Positions 35,349 to 47,599 of a stretch of DNA of 64,000 bases are shown here, piece by piece. This DNA is from Paramacrobiotus metropolitanus. Taxonomy: Eukaryota; Tardigrada; Eutardigrada; Parachela; Macrobiotidae. The translations under genes were made by a program, and so were the position numbers. The DNA is taken from assembly GCF_019649055.1 (NCBI RefSeq), contig NW_026570265.1, forward strand, positions 434,001 to 498,000. The letters are read 5' to 3'. The notes below the pieces were generated by a model. That model did not search any database. It was not told where the DNA came from and saw only the letters and a list, made by a program, of their open reading frames with translations. Numbering within the stretch: the first letter of the stretch is position 1; each line of letters opens with the position of its first letter.

Positions 35349-37583
35349 TCATCTTTGGCCTTTCTGAGCGGAGTATTTCGGCTGAGTGGCAGCCTTGGGG
35401 AGCCGGTTATCCCGTTCGTACTTGAGAATGTTGATCTCGTCGGTTTTCGTTTGCAACTTTTCGTTCATCGATGCCAAATGTTCGCTCATAAGGCTGATTT
35501 GTTCGTTGGTGTGGATCACCGTGGATTCAAACTGCTTTTTTAACTCATCAATGTGGTTTCGCGCCTCCGACAAGCGTTGGTCCACTTTTCTTTTATCATC
35601 TTCCACCATTTGCAGCCGCAAATGCAGAGCGGAGCACTAAAACAATTTGAGTCACTAAGAAGAATAAAAATTCCCAGGATCTGCTAACGGCGATCTCGTT
35701 CAACAGCACGATGTAAAACACTACTGTAGAGAACAATCCCGATAACTTACTTCCGCCTGAAAATATAACGCCTTTCCATCCGCAAGTTGCAAATCGGATA
35801 TAAGTGTGTTAATACGCGTTCTTAAACTGCTCTCCACTTGGTTTACGGGTGCTTCCATCTCCGTTGTGCGCGAATCACCGCTATCACTACGTTCCAGGGG
35901 AAGTTCAGCTTGACTGCTCGATGACTTCAGGGTTAATATTTGCGCCTTGTACATCCATTCCTCTCTGTCCTAGAATGAAAACATTTTTATGCTTAACTAA
36001 TAACGTCCCAGTTATTGACCATATACACGAACCTGCTGCAGCTTAACCAGCTGCTCTTTTTGCGAGTCGATCTAAAAAATAAAGGCAGGACACACTTTAT
36101 TAATTAAACCATGAATAACTTTGTAAGATTTTCAGGGATTTCTTTACCTGTTCCGAAAGACTTTTTATGAACAGGGATTGTTGAGCAACATCTGTATTAT
36201 TCTGAAAAAGGAATTGAAAAGCGGTTACATTCTGCTGTATAAAAGTAACAAAGCAATGTCATGCATGAAATTTTCAAAAAGAAAGTTCTAACCTTCTGCA
36301 AACTGTCTATGTCGTTTTTCGCTTTCTCCAGTTCTGATTTTAGAATAGAATTTTCCTGCAAGAAAACCAGTTAGTATGGTAAAAAAATTTCTAAATGGTC
36401 AGAATTCGTAAGTCATGTCTCACCGTTCTTAAATCGAATACACTTCCTTTATGCTCGGACACCTAAAAATAATAAAAAAAAGTGTGCCACTCCAAAACGG
36501 CATAATCTTTTTGTTGTAATGTTTTCAAGAACTACAGCGTTTTAAATACGAAGTTTCGATTTTCTACCCCAAGAAAGGCCACGAAAATGTTTACCTCCTT
36601 CCTCCAGGCGGCTTCGCATTCGGCTTTGACGCGATTTTCTACTTCTTGGAACATCTCCTTATACTCGGTCAGCTGGTTAACTGCGTTTTTCTCAGCCACG
36701 GCGGCATCTCTCAATTTCGACTCCAATTCATTAACTCGCGTTTCCATCTCGGTTTGAACGGAATTTAGCTACATATAAAGCAGACACTGATTCTATGCCA
36801 CAAATTCCATTCTTTCACAGCGCTATGGCTGCACCGGTTCGCGTAACATGACACCAACCTTGCTCGACAAATGCGCATTAATTTCCACCAACTGCACAAA
36901 ATCGGCATTCAGCTCCGTGCTCGAAGATGCGACGCTTGGTTGTGCAGGTTCTTTTCTTCTGCTCTGCAAGTATTCCAAGAATAAGAAAAGACACTCCAGG
37001 AGTGCGCATCAACAAAACGTGTATTTACAGATTTGCTTTTCGTGTCCCGTTCCATGAGGTCCTTTTGGAGGATGACTAAACGAGTCTGCATCTGTCCATT
37101 CAAAAAGCGTATACTTTCTGTCTCCTGTTCCAGCCTACGAATAGCTTGGTCCTTTTGACGCATCTGACTCTGCAACAAAAAACTCTCAGGAAAACCAGAA
37201 GCGTAGAAACCATTTAAAAATGCTGATTTTAAATTATATTAAAACAGTCAAATAAGAAAATAATTTTTGAATTTTGAGTTAAAGTGCTTAACGCTAAAAA
37301 TTCTTACTACCTTCAACTCTGCAGTGTTGTTCTTTTCCTCCACAACCACATTTTTAAGCACCGCTAACTGACTTCGAACCTGAAATCAACGAAAAAAATG
37401 ACTGATAGCAAAATATCACACCAGCATAATTACGGTACTACCATTAAAAAGACTACTGTAACTGCTACGCGATTGCTGTAACAAGCAAACCTTGGCATGT
37501 TCCGCTAGCAGTCGATTGTGCTTCTGTTCCAAAGTTTCGCCTCCTGGAGACGAATTCGTGCTTTTCACATCATCATTCTCCAT
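35349..37583 (-). CDS. PPP1R21: Short PPP1R21 (KLRAQ1 / FERRY complex subunit 2) homologue
   Basis: Eleven small exons: 37583-37491, 37379-37311, 37169-37029, 36963-36859, 36768-36595, 36462-36424, 36355-36293, 36201-36148, 36071-36033, 35969-35751, 35636-35349, every one in phase 0; 427 aa. The N-terminus matches the KLRAQ domain (EQKHNRLLAEHAKVRSQLAV, VVVEEKNNTAELKSQMRQKD). The C-terminus matches the vertebrate end (LISDLQLADGKALYFQAEC, then SLMSEHLASMNEKLQTKTDE). Almost the whole protein is predicted coiled coil. Vertebrate PPP1R21 is about 780 aa; the large central helical region of roughly 350 residues is not found between exons 5 and 10. PPP1R21 works on early endosomes and, in the FERRY complex, links mRNAs to Rab5 vesicles. 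Confidence 0.88.
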
Positions 37584-37804
37584 GTTGACTGCAATCTCGC
37601 AAGATATTTCCAAGACTCGTACCAACAAAAGAACTTAACAATTACCAATACCGTAATTACTTATGAAAACTACGTGGCGCTAGAAAATTTGGCGTCCACT
37701 ACTGCTATGATTTACGTTTTATTTGCAAAAACTTTTAACAAGTTATTTCTGTCAGCCAAAATAACTTGCAGCAACCAAAGAGGCTGAGACCGTGGTGATA
37801 ACGC

Positions 37805-38352
37805 TTAGCGCTCGGCGTGATGCACCTGTACCTCCGAACTTATGGTAACGTTGAGGCTGAGTCCACCAGGTTGCACAGGAAACGTCACCATGCACTCAAT
37901 TGTTTCATCTCCATTCTCTCGCAAAAAGTTTTCTGCGTAGCAAAATAGAAAATTAAACTGTTTAATTGTGAATAAAAATTTGCATTCAGCTTTCGTTTTC
38001 TTCCAAGTTTTGGCAGGTAAAAGGGTTAAAATTCTGATATTGTGGATTGTTCATTGTTTGTTCCCACGGGAGAAGATTCTGTTCGTTCGTGATTCCTGAC
38101 TTCCTTCGTGCTGGGACTGAATCTAGAACGAACCGAAAGCTCACGGTTCTCGGTGTCTGAGCTTCTTTCACTGGAACTATAATGGTAAGCCGCAAAATAC
38201 GAAGTTGTCGGATACACGAGACAGACACAGAAGAACGGAAGATAAACAGAAACCGCATCCGCTTTCGTGGTGATTATGGTTTCCAGCTGGATTACGGTTA
38301 AACCGCGGAGAACTATGCCAACCTTGCGCAGCAAATCCGATCCGGCTGCCAT
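37805..38352 (-). CDS. Tentative two-exon small protein between PPP1R21 and EIF3L
   Basis: Model: exon 1 38352-38145 (start [17 protein letters not shown]), donor ACC|GTGAGC, exon 2 37932-37805 after CTACGCAG, phase-consistent, 111 aa. Exon 2 reads strongly like coding sequence (ENGDETIECMVTFPVQPGG, SLNVTISSEVQVHHAER, stop). Exon 1 contains a hydrophobic stretch ([16 protein letters not shown]). I do not recognise it. Caution: exon 1 lies opposite the 5' end of EIF3L, so one of the two models may need revision, or the two genes overlap head to head. Another, longer minus-strand frame here (to 38673) is only the antisense of the EIF3L Gly/Arg-rich region. Confidence 0.35.
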
Positions 38353-41300
38353 GTAATGCTCCAACTTTTGTTGCAGTATTATCAGGATAATTACGAGCAA
38401 CGCGGCGGGGGTCGTCGCGGGCAGCAGTCCTTCGCCAGTGTGGCGGGCGGCAACCAGGGACGTTATCGAGACCGCAACCGGGACCAGGGTGAGGGTCGCT
38501 ACAACCAGTACAACGATGATCACTACGGTGGCGATGGAGGCGGCGGTCGAGGCGGCGGCGGCGGGCGTCGGCAGTATCGCGATAATCATCAGCAACACTG
38601 GGAGCGTGAACGCGAACCGCTGGAAATCAATGAAGATTCGGACATTCCGGACGAAGTACACCGCTTCTTGCATGACTTAAAGGAAGCGGTTCGTAACCGA
38701 GAAACTTCCAAACTGCAGCATCTCTACGAAGCCGAGTACGCCAAATGCACTGTAGCACTGGCTGTGTGCATTTAAGCTGAATGTTTGTTTGTTTCAACAG
38801 TTTTCGTGGACTAAGCGAGATATATTACCAGACTCGCGCTTGGCCGCACCCGAAAGTCATCGAAAGCATTATTGGCGATTTGCCTGGTACGTCAGGCATT
38901 TTCTGCCGTTTTGCTACCTTCCATCTTGTTTACGAGGGGATTTTTTGCAGAGCGGATATTTATTCTTCTCTACAAGGAACTGTATTTCCGCCACATTTAT
39001 GAAAGCTCGGTAACACACCAACACAAATAATGTCACTGCATACTGTATTTTTCAACATATGCAAAACTTCGTGTTTATTTAAATATCAGTTTAAAAGCGC
39101 ATTAAAAAACTTTTGGACCATTTTAAAATCGCGTGACCTTTTTAATTGTTTTGTTCCAGCGTGAAGGTCCATCGATTGATCAGCGTTTCGATTCTTACAG
39201 CAACTACTGGCAGATTTTTGATTTGATCTTGAGTAAGTGCTGAAACTTCTCAGCTTCTCTGAGTACTAGTATTGATTACCTAATTGACATTCATTTGTTG
39301 TTGGAATTTGCACATTTGGGTCTTTTTGTAATTTGTTGTATCTTTTTTCTGGGGTGACCCGAGTGCATTGTTGCAGATCGAGACGTGCCGCTTGATGTTG
39401 GTCTGCCAAACGAATGGGTGTGGGATATGATCGATGAATTTATGTACCAGTTTACGCATTTCTCCACGTACCGAGCTAAAGCAGATCGGATAGGAGAAGA
39501 GGAACTCTTGATGCTGAAAGACAATCCCATGGTATATTCTTTAGACTTTGAAACGGGAAAGTAGCATCTTTGAAATTGAGGACTATTGCAGATTTGGAAT
39601 GTCAACATTGTCATGAATATTTGGCTAAAGCTGGTTGAGAAAAGTCGTATACAAGAGCAGCTGGAAATTTACAACGCTGGCGGTAGGCTTGGTGTGAAGT
39701 CTTCTGATCGAAAGATAATGTGGCTTTTCTTACGACAGGGGACCCCACTTCCAAATTTGAGAGCGGAAGTTTTGCCGATCATCCCATGTATAAAATGCTC
39801 GGCTATTACAGCTTGATCAGCCTTATGCGACTTCACTGTCTACTGGGCGATTATTATTCGGCTTTGAAAGTTTTGGAAAACGTGGAACTTGGCAAAAAGG
39901 TATGACTCGGCGGGATTGAACAGTTGAAGACATTTTTCGCGGCAATACCTGAAATCATAAATTCTGACACAAATCAACCAGTTTGATTTGAAGTCTGTAC
40001 AGTTGTTATCAAAAATGGAATCGATGTTGTGTGGGTATGATACTTCGATTCTTAACTGTTTTGTTGATGCACGAGCGGACAGATGAAAGTGTGTACTAAT
40101 TGCTTAAATGAAGGCGCAACCACCTTTTTGGAAGAAATTTCGAAATGGTAAAAAGCTGCAAGGCTAGCGAACAGATTCATAAAATCATATTAATTAGGAA
40201 TTCGATGTGTCGCACTTTTTTGGAACATGTTTGCGTTCAGCTGTTATTGATTTTCAGCATTTACTGCAAGCATCTGGATTGCAAGCTTGCTTGGTGGCCA
40301 CCTACTATCATGTTGGAGTTTGTTACATGATGATGCGACGCTATCAGGATGCCATTCGCACATTCTGCGACCTGCTCTTACATCAGCAGCGTGCTACTAC
40401 TCCCATGATGAACCGTGGAGCTGGCGGCGGCAGCTTGGGTTTGCCGTCCCAGTTTGCTGGTGGTCGGACTTATCAAGTGGACACTTTGGGCAAAACGGTG
40501 GATAAGATGTACAATTGCCTCGCGGTGTGCTTAGTCCTCCATCCCATGCATATTGACGAGTCGATCAGCTCGTCTCTGCGCGACAAACTGGGAGACCGTT
40601 TAAATAAAGTGCAGAAAGGGTCAGTACATGAAAATTGCTAGAAAATTTTCTTTTTTCCTTCCAAATAACTAAGAAAATGAACAATTTGCAGAGCGGATGA
40701 AGATGAATTTGAGAAGTTATTAACTGCGGGTCTGCCAAAATTTATTACACCGGTTACTAATTATGACGATATCCAGCCGAACAGTCTGAAGGTTCGTATT
40801 GTCACAAAACGAGACTCCCAAGATTTAAATATTGTTTGCCTTTTTATAGGACTTCCAGATGTATCAGCTCAGCATCCTGAAAAAGGAGTTCAGTGCGCAG
40901 ACCATGGTTGGCACTATCCAGAGGTAAGAAAGCAAGGATAGCGCTTTCTATCAAGGAACTCAAAAAATGATTTCTTTATGGTTGACAGCTATTTGAAGCT
41001 GTACACATCGATGCCGGTAACTAAACTAGCGCGATTTGTGGATTTAAAAGAGGATGACCTGCTCCAGCACTTGTATACGTACAAGGTAAGTTTTTCGTTG
41101 ACGTCTGTTTTGACGTTACAATTTCGGTGTCAGTATATATCTTTACCAGATTTGAATTGCTTATCTCTTCAGCATAAAATGACGAACATTGTGCACAATC
41201 ACGGCTCGCCTCTAAATGGAGAACTGAAATGTCGGCCCGAATTGGATTTTTACATTGACAAAGATATGATTTACATTGCCGATACGAAAGTGGCGCCACG

Positions 41301-41451
41301 CTACGGAGACTTCTTTGTACGGAATATCCAGAAATTTGAAGAGGTAAAAAATAATGCTTATTCGAATACCTCAAATTGTTTCTGACGTTATAAACTTTTA
41401 CAGCTCACGGAAACTCTAAAAATGATTAAAGTCGGCTCCAAAGAGGGATGA
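38182..41451 (+). CDS. EIF3L: Eukaryotic translation initiation factor 3 subunit L
   Basis: Preferred model: an ATG-only first exon at 38182-38184 followed by donor GTAAGC, then exons 38377-38765, 38801-38886, 38951-39009, 39160-39232, 39377-39531, 39592-39682, 39739-39899, 40258-40619, 40692-40791, 40850-40923, 40989-41085, 41173-41343, 41404-41451; in phase, 622 aa (human 564). Alternatively translation begins at 38356. Family blocks: [110 protein letters not shown]. These belong to the PCI-domain eIF3 subunit that helps load mRNA on the 40S ribosome. Odd: the N-terminus is Gly/Arg-rich ([20 protein letters not shown]), and a Gly-rich insert ([16 protein letters not shown]) sits in exon 9. 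Confidence 0.93.
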
Positions 41452-41766
41452 TCTACTAGCGCGACTGGAAATTCTTGTTTTTGACATCATTATGCTTTGC
41501 TGATGTTCTGTACTTCATTGCTTATTCACTTTTATAACGATTTGTAACTCGTGCAGAACTGAATTTCGTTAGTTTTTATTTATGTGTATTGCAGCGACAG
41601 AAAAATAACAAGCCAATCAAAGTCATCTTTTGGATTGGATTTTCTTGAGCCAGCATCGGAAGTGCAGACAATTAAAAGTTGCATGTTCATCTGCGTTAAC
41701 GTTTAATCTCACAAGAACGATTGCATAGTTATTTTGATATTCATCAGTAGTAAACTCAAAGAAGAA
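41452..41766. other. Convergent intergenic region, no gene seen
   Basis: Short 3' region between EIF3L and CTH. Confidence 0.5.
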
Positions 41767-44080
41767 CTAATTCTGGCCATTGGAAACCGCAGTTTTGGTG
41801 TGGAATACTGCAGCACTTAGGGCCTGGTCTAAATCAGCCAAGAGATCTTCGATATTTTCCAAACCCACAGATAATCTAATCAGGGTATCACTGATGCCCA
41901 GCGCTTTGCGCTGATCTTCTGGCACCGAGGCGTGTGTCATGATGCCGGGGTGTTCAGCCAAGCTTTCGTATCCACCAAGGGATTCAGCCAACGTAAAAAT
42001 CTAGAAAAACCGGTAAGGTTTCATCCAAATCTTTGTTAATGTAACAATAATTATGACGCATTCAGTAAAAACAGATAATTACCAACCTTAATGCCTTTCA
42101 AGAATTCCCTGGCTTCTTGCAGACCGCCTTTAATGTAAAATGACAGCATCCCGCTGTATCCTCTGCACTGTCGTTTCATAAGCTCATACTGAGGATGTGA
42201 TGGTAATCCTGGGTGGACGACTTTTTCCACACAGGGATGTTGCTCAAGGAATTTCGCCACAGCCAAGCCGTTCTTCATATGTTCCTGCATGCGCAGATGC
42301 AGCGTTTTCAGTCCGCGTTGTACCATGTAGCAGTCGAAGGGCGAAGGAATGGCTCCGATGGAATTCTGGAGGAATTTCAGCCGTTTGTACAGCTCATCGT
42401 CCCGCACAACGACACAACCCTGCAATTCGCACCTCCACGTTATAAAAAAAACAAATAAATGGTGTCCACTTCATAATTCAAAATAGGAAAAGCAATTACA
42501 TCGAAGCTAATATTTATATCCATGAGGCATGACGGTACCAAAGAGACTGTTTAGTACTTACTGCCATGCTTTATCCCATAAATATTTGCGAGCAAGATCT
42601 TAAATCCCGTTTTACAAAGACCGCGCAAATTATGTATTAACCAGCTACTAGTACGTAAATACATTGCTGGTCTCAGATAGTTTTACCGTAATTAAACTTC
42701 AAGAACGAAGTTTGGATTTGAATCGATAACCGTACCTGCACCACATCCGTATGCCCGTTCATGTACTTGGTCAGCGAATGATGAACCATATCGGCGCCCA
42801 GATCCAGCGGCCGTTGGAAATAGGAGGACATGAAAGTATTGTCCACAACCACAATGATGTCCTTGTTGAACTTCTTCACCACATCCGCCACGCCCTGGAT
42901 GTCCACCACGCAGAGAGTGGGGTTGGTGGGCGTTTCCAGCCAGACCAGTTTGGTCTTGTCGGTCAGCGCGGCGCGCACCTTATCCAGACTGGTACAGTCG
43001 ATCAGGTTGACTTTGATGCCACATTTGGAGGCAACCAGTCGGAAGTAGCGATTGCTCCCTCCGTACAAATCGTTCATGCTGATCACTTCGTCACCGGCGT
43101 CCAACAGGTGTATCACGTTGGTCATGGCACCCAGTCCGCTGCTGAAGCATAGTGCTGCAACCGGAAAACTCAAAATGCATAACTCGCACAGCATCCATGG
43201 ATATCAAAATCAAATCAAGTACGTAATAAAATTATGCAAATTATACCTACACAGTCGTACGTCTGTTACTATACATAACACACACACCTGCGAGAGGAGA
43301 AACCTGCTCGTAGGTACTTACTAAATTCTACTATCAGTTAGTTGTATTTTAGTGGTTTCAGTGGCTAATACTGGCTATTAGTTTTGGTCAGCTTGCACAT
43401 AAAAGTTAAAACGGAAGAACTTTTTACTAAATGTAAAAGCAAATTCAGTTTACGCCTCACCATGTTTTCCATTTTCCAATGCCGCGAGCGTTTTCTCTAA
43501 GCTGTTGCGCGTTGGGTTTCCACTTCGCGAGTAATCGAAACCGTTAAAAACTCCCGGCTCAGTCTGCTGGAAAGTTGTAGCCAGGGAAATGGGTGTTACA
43601 ACGGGTCGAAATCCTATAATGCAGTTTAATAAATACCAGTATAAATACCAGTATAATGCTTTGTGTTGCAAATGAATAAACCAAATACAGTAACCATACT
43701 TTATACTGACAAGTGAGCTATGCTTCTTCTGCCACGCCGGAGAGCACAATACGTATGTTATAAGTTTACGGTTTCAAACCTCAAAATCATATTTTAAACC
43801 TCTACACACTGAAAATCTCATTGTCAGATTTACAGATTAAGTATTTACCATACTGATCGGTCTCAGCTCCCACATGAATCGCGCTGGTAGCAAAATGCGG
43901 AAATGGCTGGAATTCCGTGTCGTTGGCGGTAGGAACAACGAATTTGCCATAATTCCCATAGTGGGGATTTACGGAATGATGATTCTGGTGCTCCATTTCC
44001 AAGGCGGGTTGCTGTTTTGCGAAGTATGTGGCAGTGGCCGAATGCAGTTGGCGATGATTAACCTTGCGAAGTGCGCGCAT
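41767..44080 (-). CDS. CTH: Cystathionine gamma-lyase
   Basis: Five exons: 44080-43849, 43613-43461, 43154-42736, 42419-42087, 42000-41767; phase-consistent, 456 aa (human 405). Motifs: FATSAIHVGAETDQYGFRPV, FDYSRSGNPTRNSLEK, the phosphate-binding SSGLGAMTN, LYGGSNRYFR, ETPTNPTLCVVDI, VVDNTFMSSYFQRPL and SLTKYMNGHTDV, which holds the PLP Lys. Late blocks GLKTLHLRM, HPGLPSHPQYELMKRQCRG and SLGGYESLAEHPGIMTH fit animal CTH better than bacterial synthases. The enzyme splits cystathionine to cysteine, ammonia and 2-oxobutyrate and can release H2S. The extra roughly 50 N-terminal residues start MRALRKVNHRQLHSATATYF: Arg/Lys/Ser-rich with no acids for 25 residues, a mitochondrial-presequence pattern not found in human CTH. 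Confidence 0.96.
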
Positions 44081-45585
44081 CAAGTGCCAAAAAGTGACAA
44101 CTGCACGCGACTTGCATTCCAGTATATGTAGCTACTTTTTACTTTCAAGTTTTAAGCCTTAATTAAAGCAAAACCAGGCCTAGGCCTGCAGGTGGTGCGT
44201 ACTGCGTATTACAGTACAAAATATTGCAGCCTATGCCTCTATGGTAGATGAACACTGGTAATCCTTGCACATACTTATTCGTTATCACTTGGCTTTATCG
44301 TTTGCGTGGTAATTAATCCGCACTATGTACCCTCAAGGGTAGCCGGGAGCTGACAAATGTGGCTACTGCTGGCTACCGTGGGTTTGTGGTAAGCAAGTAA
44401 TTACTATCCTTTTTGAGGATCATTTCATTTTGCAGTAAGACGAAGAACAAATAATACGTGAGTAAGTAATACATAATTACTCGTATTATACGTTCACCAA
44501 TGACTTAGCATATCGGTAAAACTTAATGCACCAGATTTAAATTTGTTTTCTTGAGATAGGTGTTGTGATCTTCATTGTCTGTTATTCGAATTTTGATTTA
44601 ATACCATATTTTCTTTACATTTTCAGTATCAGACAGTACGCACTAATTTAACGGCGCATATATAAAGTATGCATGATCGTGAAGAGAATCGCAGTACTTT
44701 ATTAAATACAAATATAAGCATAACTAGCAAAACGAAGAACAAAGGCAACTTTGATGCACCGGTGTAAACAATACAGTATGCGGTACATTAGCGCTTCCAC
44801 AAGCTTGTTAGTCATGAAATTCTTACATAGGGTTAATACACAGTAGATAAGTATGCAGGACGGTCAAAAAATTGTCATCTAACTTTAGCTTTTGATTTGA
44901 ACTTCATGCCGCTGAAAAACAATTAGTTTAAACCGCCACTAATATCAAATAATTTTATTTAGACTAATATTATATCAAATTATTTCATTTATACTGTACT
45001 GATCTATGTATTGATCTATAACTCGACAGAACTGTAACTAACTGAAACAAACAGAAAATGGCGCTTGTTTTTTTAGATTCCTCTTGCAGTTGCTTCTGTA
45101 ATTGTAACACCTGTCAATTCTTCAAAATTAAAAATCTCCACTCTTCAGCAACTGATTGTGATTATCATTACGCAGACGTACAAAATAGATATAAATACGT
45201 AATAGGATGATACTTTTGATTACAGTTTTTGGTGCTACAAACTACGAATGGTTCCAAACTACAGTATTTTTTAAAGAAATGTTGACATTCATTACATAGT
45301 ATGTACACGTTTCTGTCATAAGCAAGCGCGCGTATGCATCAGAACCGAAGGAATGGACTAACTATAGAAGTACTTACATACACAAGAAACAACCTGGACC
45401 ACACGAAAATGTTAGCTAAAGCATTTTACACTGATTATCCTTGGTGTCCATTGGCAGCTAAATAAAACTACATGTCGACAAGACGCTTCCCGGTTTTCGT
45501 TTTGTGACCTTAGCATTTTTTGCAGTTTTTGGTGATAGTCGGGTCGGTGAGGAAACAAAGTTTTAACAAATAGTTTCTTGAGTCA
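44081..45585. other. 1.5-kb intergenic region, no gene seen
   Basis: AT-rich, many stops in all frames, one TACTCGTA octamer (44478). It should hold the CTH promoter and the 3' UTR of the Gly-rich gene. Confidence 0.55.
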
Positions 45586-47129
45586 TCAGCCGTAGATTCC
45601 ACCCAGACCACCGAATCCAAACCCATAACTGCAAATGATTAACAAAATTTGTAGTGGAGCTGAAAAGCAACTCATTTGCATATGTATACAGAAGTTTGAA
45701 CTACAGTATGTTTTAAAAAAACTGAAGCCGTGTCATTGCAATATTAAAACTACTGCATGTTAATTTAGCGCTCTTGCTGCATTATCGGTTTCCGTATTTC
45801 CAGCATTAAAAATGTGCAAAAATCTACGTACTTGTAACCTATCTGCATAATAGCGAGTACTGTTTGCTTGTAGGGCTGCTAAAGCAGCATTTTAGGAATA
45901 TTAACTATGTAAATAGTATATGATTTGTTTCCATGCACTGCTTAAACGCTGTTACCCAAGGCCACCCAGTCCAAACCCTGGATAGCCTCCAAATCCAAAA
46001 CCGGGATATCCCAATCCTGTAATAAATGCCGATTTACAATACGTATGCACAAAGTCGTGTATTGTTATGCAGTATTTGTCAGGTCCAGTACCGCCATAAA
46101 GTCCTCCTAAACCCAAACCATAACCTCCCAAAGGAAAACCAAATCCTCCCAATCCGTATCTGTAATGCAATGACAGATTCAACTTACAATAATACTCGTA
46201 CCTGCAAAACGCTCCAGAGAAACATTGTGCAAAACAGGCTAGTCTGCGGGCCATAAACTACGAACTATTGCGTTATAATTACATACTGAAGTTCAGAGCA
46301 AGTGGCAAAACAGTGGATAACAGACCTACTGTAGTAAAGCTTGAATTAGTGAAATCCATGCTGCTAACAGGCAAGTGACATGTGTATTTATTTGCTACTT
46401 GTGTAAGACAAAAAAATCACAAGTATGACAAATTGCTGCATAAAAGAACAGAATACTCCTAATGAAATTGAAAATATGCATTTAAATACTTATTCGCAAA
46501 GTTTTGAGAATTTCCAAACAGCTAAAACTCCAAACAAAAAATCGCTAAAAAAGATAACAAAGAAACGTCGATTGACTGATGTTTTATTGAGTACTCGTAG
46601 TCAATGACACCTGTATCGTATACTGTATATGTTTTGGCTCAAGTAAAATTATACTTGTACGTCGTAACGAAGCCAGAACGAAATTTATCGATAACAAACT
46701 TATATGTACATCCACATTTCTATCGAATCCCACAAAACGATATCAAAGGTGAATCGATACAACATAACATTATTATTAATATACTTTGGTAATTCATATA
46801 CATGGCTGACAACTCCCAAGCCCATAAAAATTAAAAAAGTCCTAAGATTATAGGGGGACAGTTTCCAGCAAATCCTGCGTATCAGTTTTTGCTAAACTAA
46901 ACCGGTTCGATTCTGAAAGAAGTTTTAACTCTAACTAAAGAAGAAAAAACTATAAAAGTCATAAATTTTATCAATTCGAATGTAGATATGACATGCGCAC
47001 TGACCCTCCGTAGCCACCATATCCACCGAAACCGCCGTATCCTCCATATTGAGCAAAAGTGACCTTAGGGATAAACGAGGCTATTATTACAACAATCCAT
47101 ATGCAATACAGAATGACAGCTTGATGCAT
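45586..47129 (-). CDS. Secreted glycine-rich (GGY/GLG) peptide precursor
   Basis: Four exons: 47129-47005, 46159-46092, 46016-45956, 45628-45586. All three introns join in frame inside Gly codons; total 98 aa. Residues 1-26 (MHQAVILYCIWIVVIIASF, then cleavage after TFA) form a signal peptide. The mature part consists only of Gly with Tyr, Phe, Leu and Pro: QYGGYGGFGGYGGYGG, GFGFPLGGYGLGLGGLYGG, GYPGFGFGGYPGFGLGG, ending GFGGLGGIYG. No Cys and no charged residues follow the signal. Such low-complexity secreted peptides occur as cuticle or mucus proteins and as nematode antimicrobial YGG peptides; the role here is unknown. Two introns are large (843 and 327 bp) compared with the coding pieces. 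The third exon could alternatively end at an immediate TAA. Confidence 0.8.
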
Positions 47130-47599
47130 TGTTGATGTTTTTTTCCAAAGCGCAGCGATAATGAGCACCGTATAGAACACGCAGCACTGATGTTGCGTTG
47201 AATGACCACAGAGGCGTCAATGCTGATACAAATCCGGTGTGAAAGAGTGGTTAGCCGTGCCGGTACGGAAATCCGTGAAACTAAATCAGGCATCATAATA
47301 CCAAGATGCTTATATATTGTTTACAAGGCTTTTCGGTAATTGACAAGTAAACTTTTAAAGAGATAAGACAACGCTGCCGCTAAACGTGGTGGAGGCGTTG
47401 GTACAGACTGAAAATCAAATGAGAGTGACTTTATGTTGACAGATTTAGGGTGGAGCAAGAATTAACAACCCCGAGTCCGGCGTGCTGTAGTAACAATTCA
47501 CAGCTATCAAGCAAATATATATTTACCAATTTACATGCACAATATGTTTTTAAGTGAACACTGTTTGTTTGGTTTATGGGCATAAAAAATTACATTTCA
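47130..47599. other. Intergenic, no gene seen
   Basis: Between two minus-strand genes. It should contain the promoter of the Gly-rich peptide gene. The frame at 47087-47296 has no support. Confidence 0.5.

Noticed and set aside
38026-38673. 215-aa minus-strand open frame opposite EIF3L
   Set aside because: Its left half is the antisense of the Gly/Arg-rich EIF3L exon, giving artificial Val/Ala/Leu/Ile runs. Only the part right of the donor at 38145 was kept in a tentative gene model.
42751-43152. 133-aa plus-strand frame opposite CTH
   Set aside because: Antisense shadow of the highly conserved CTH exon 3.
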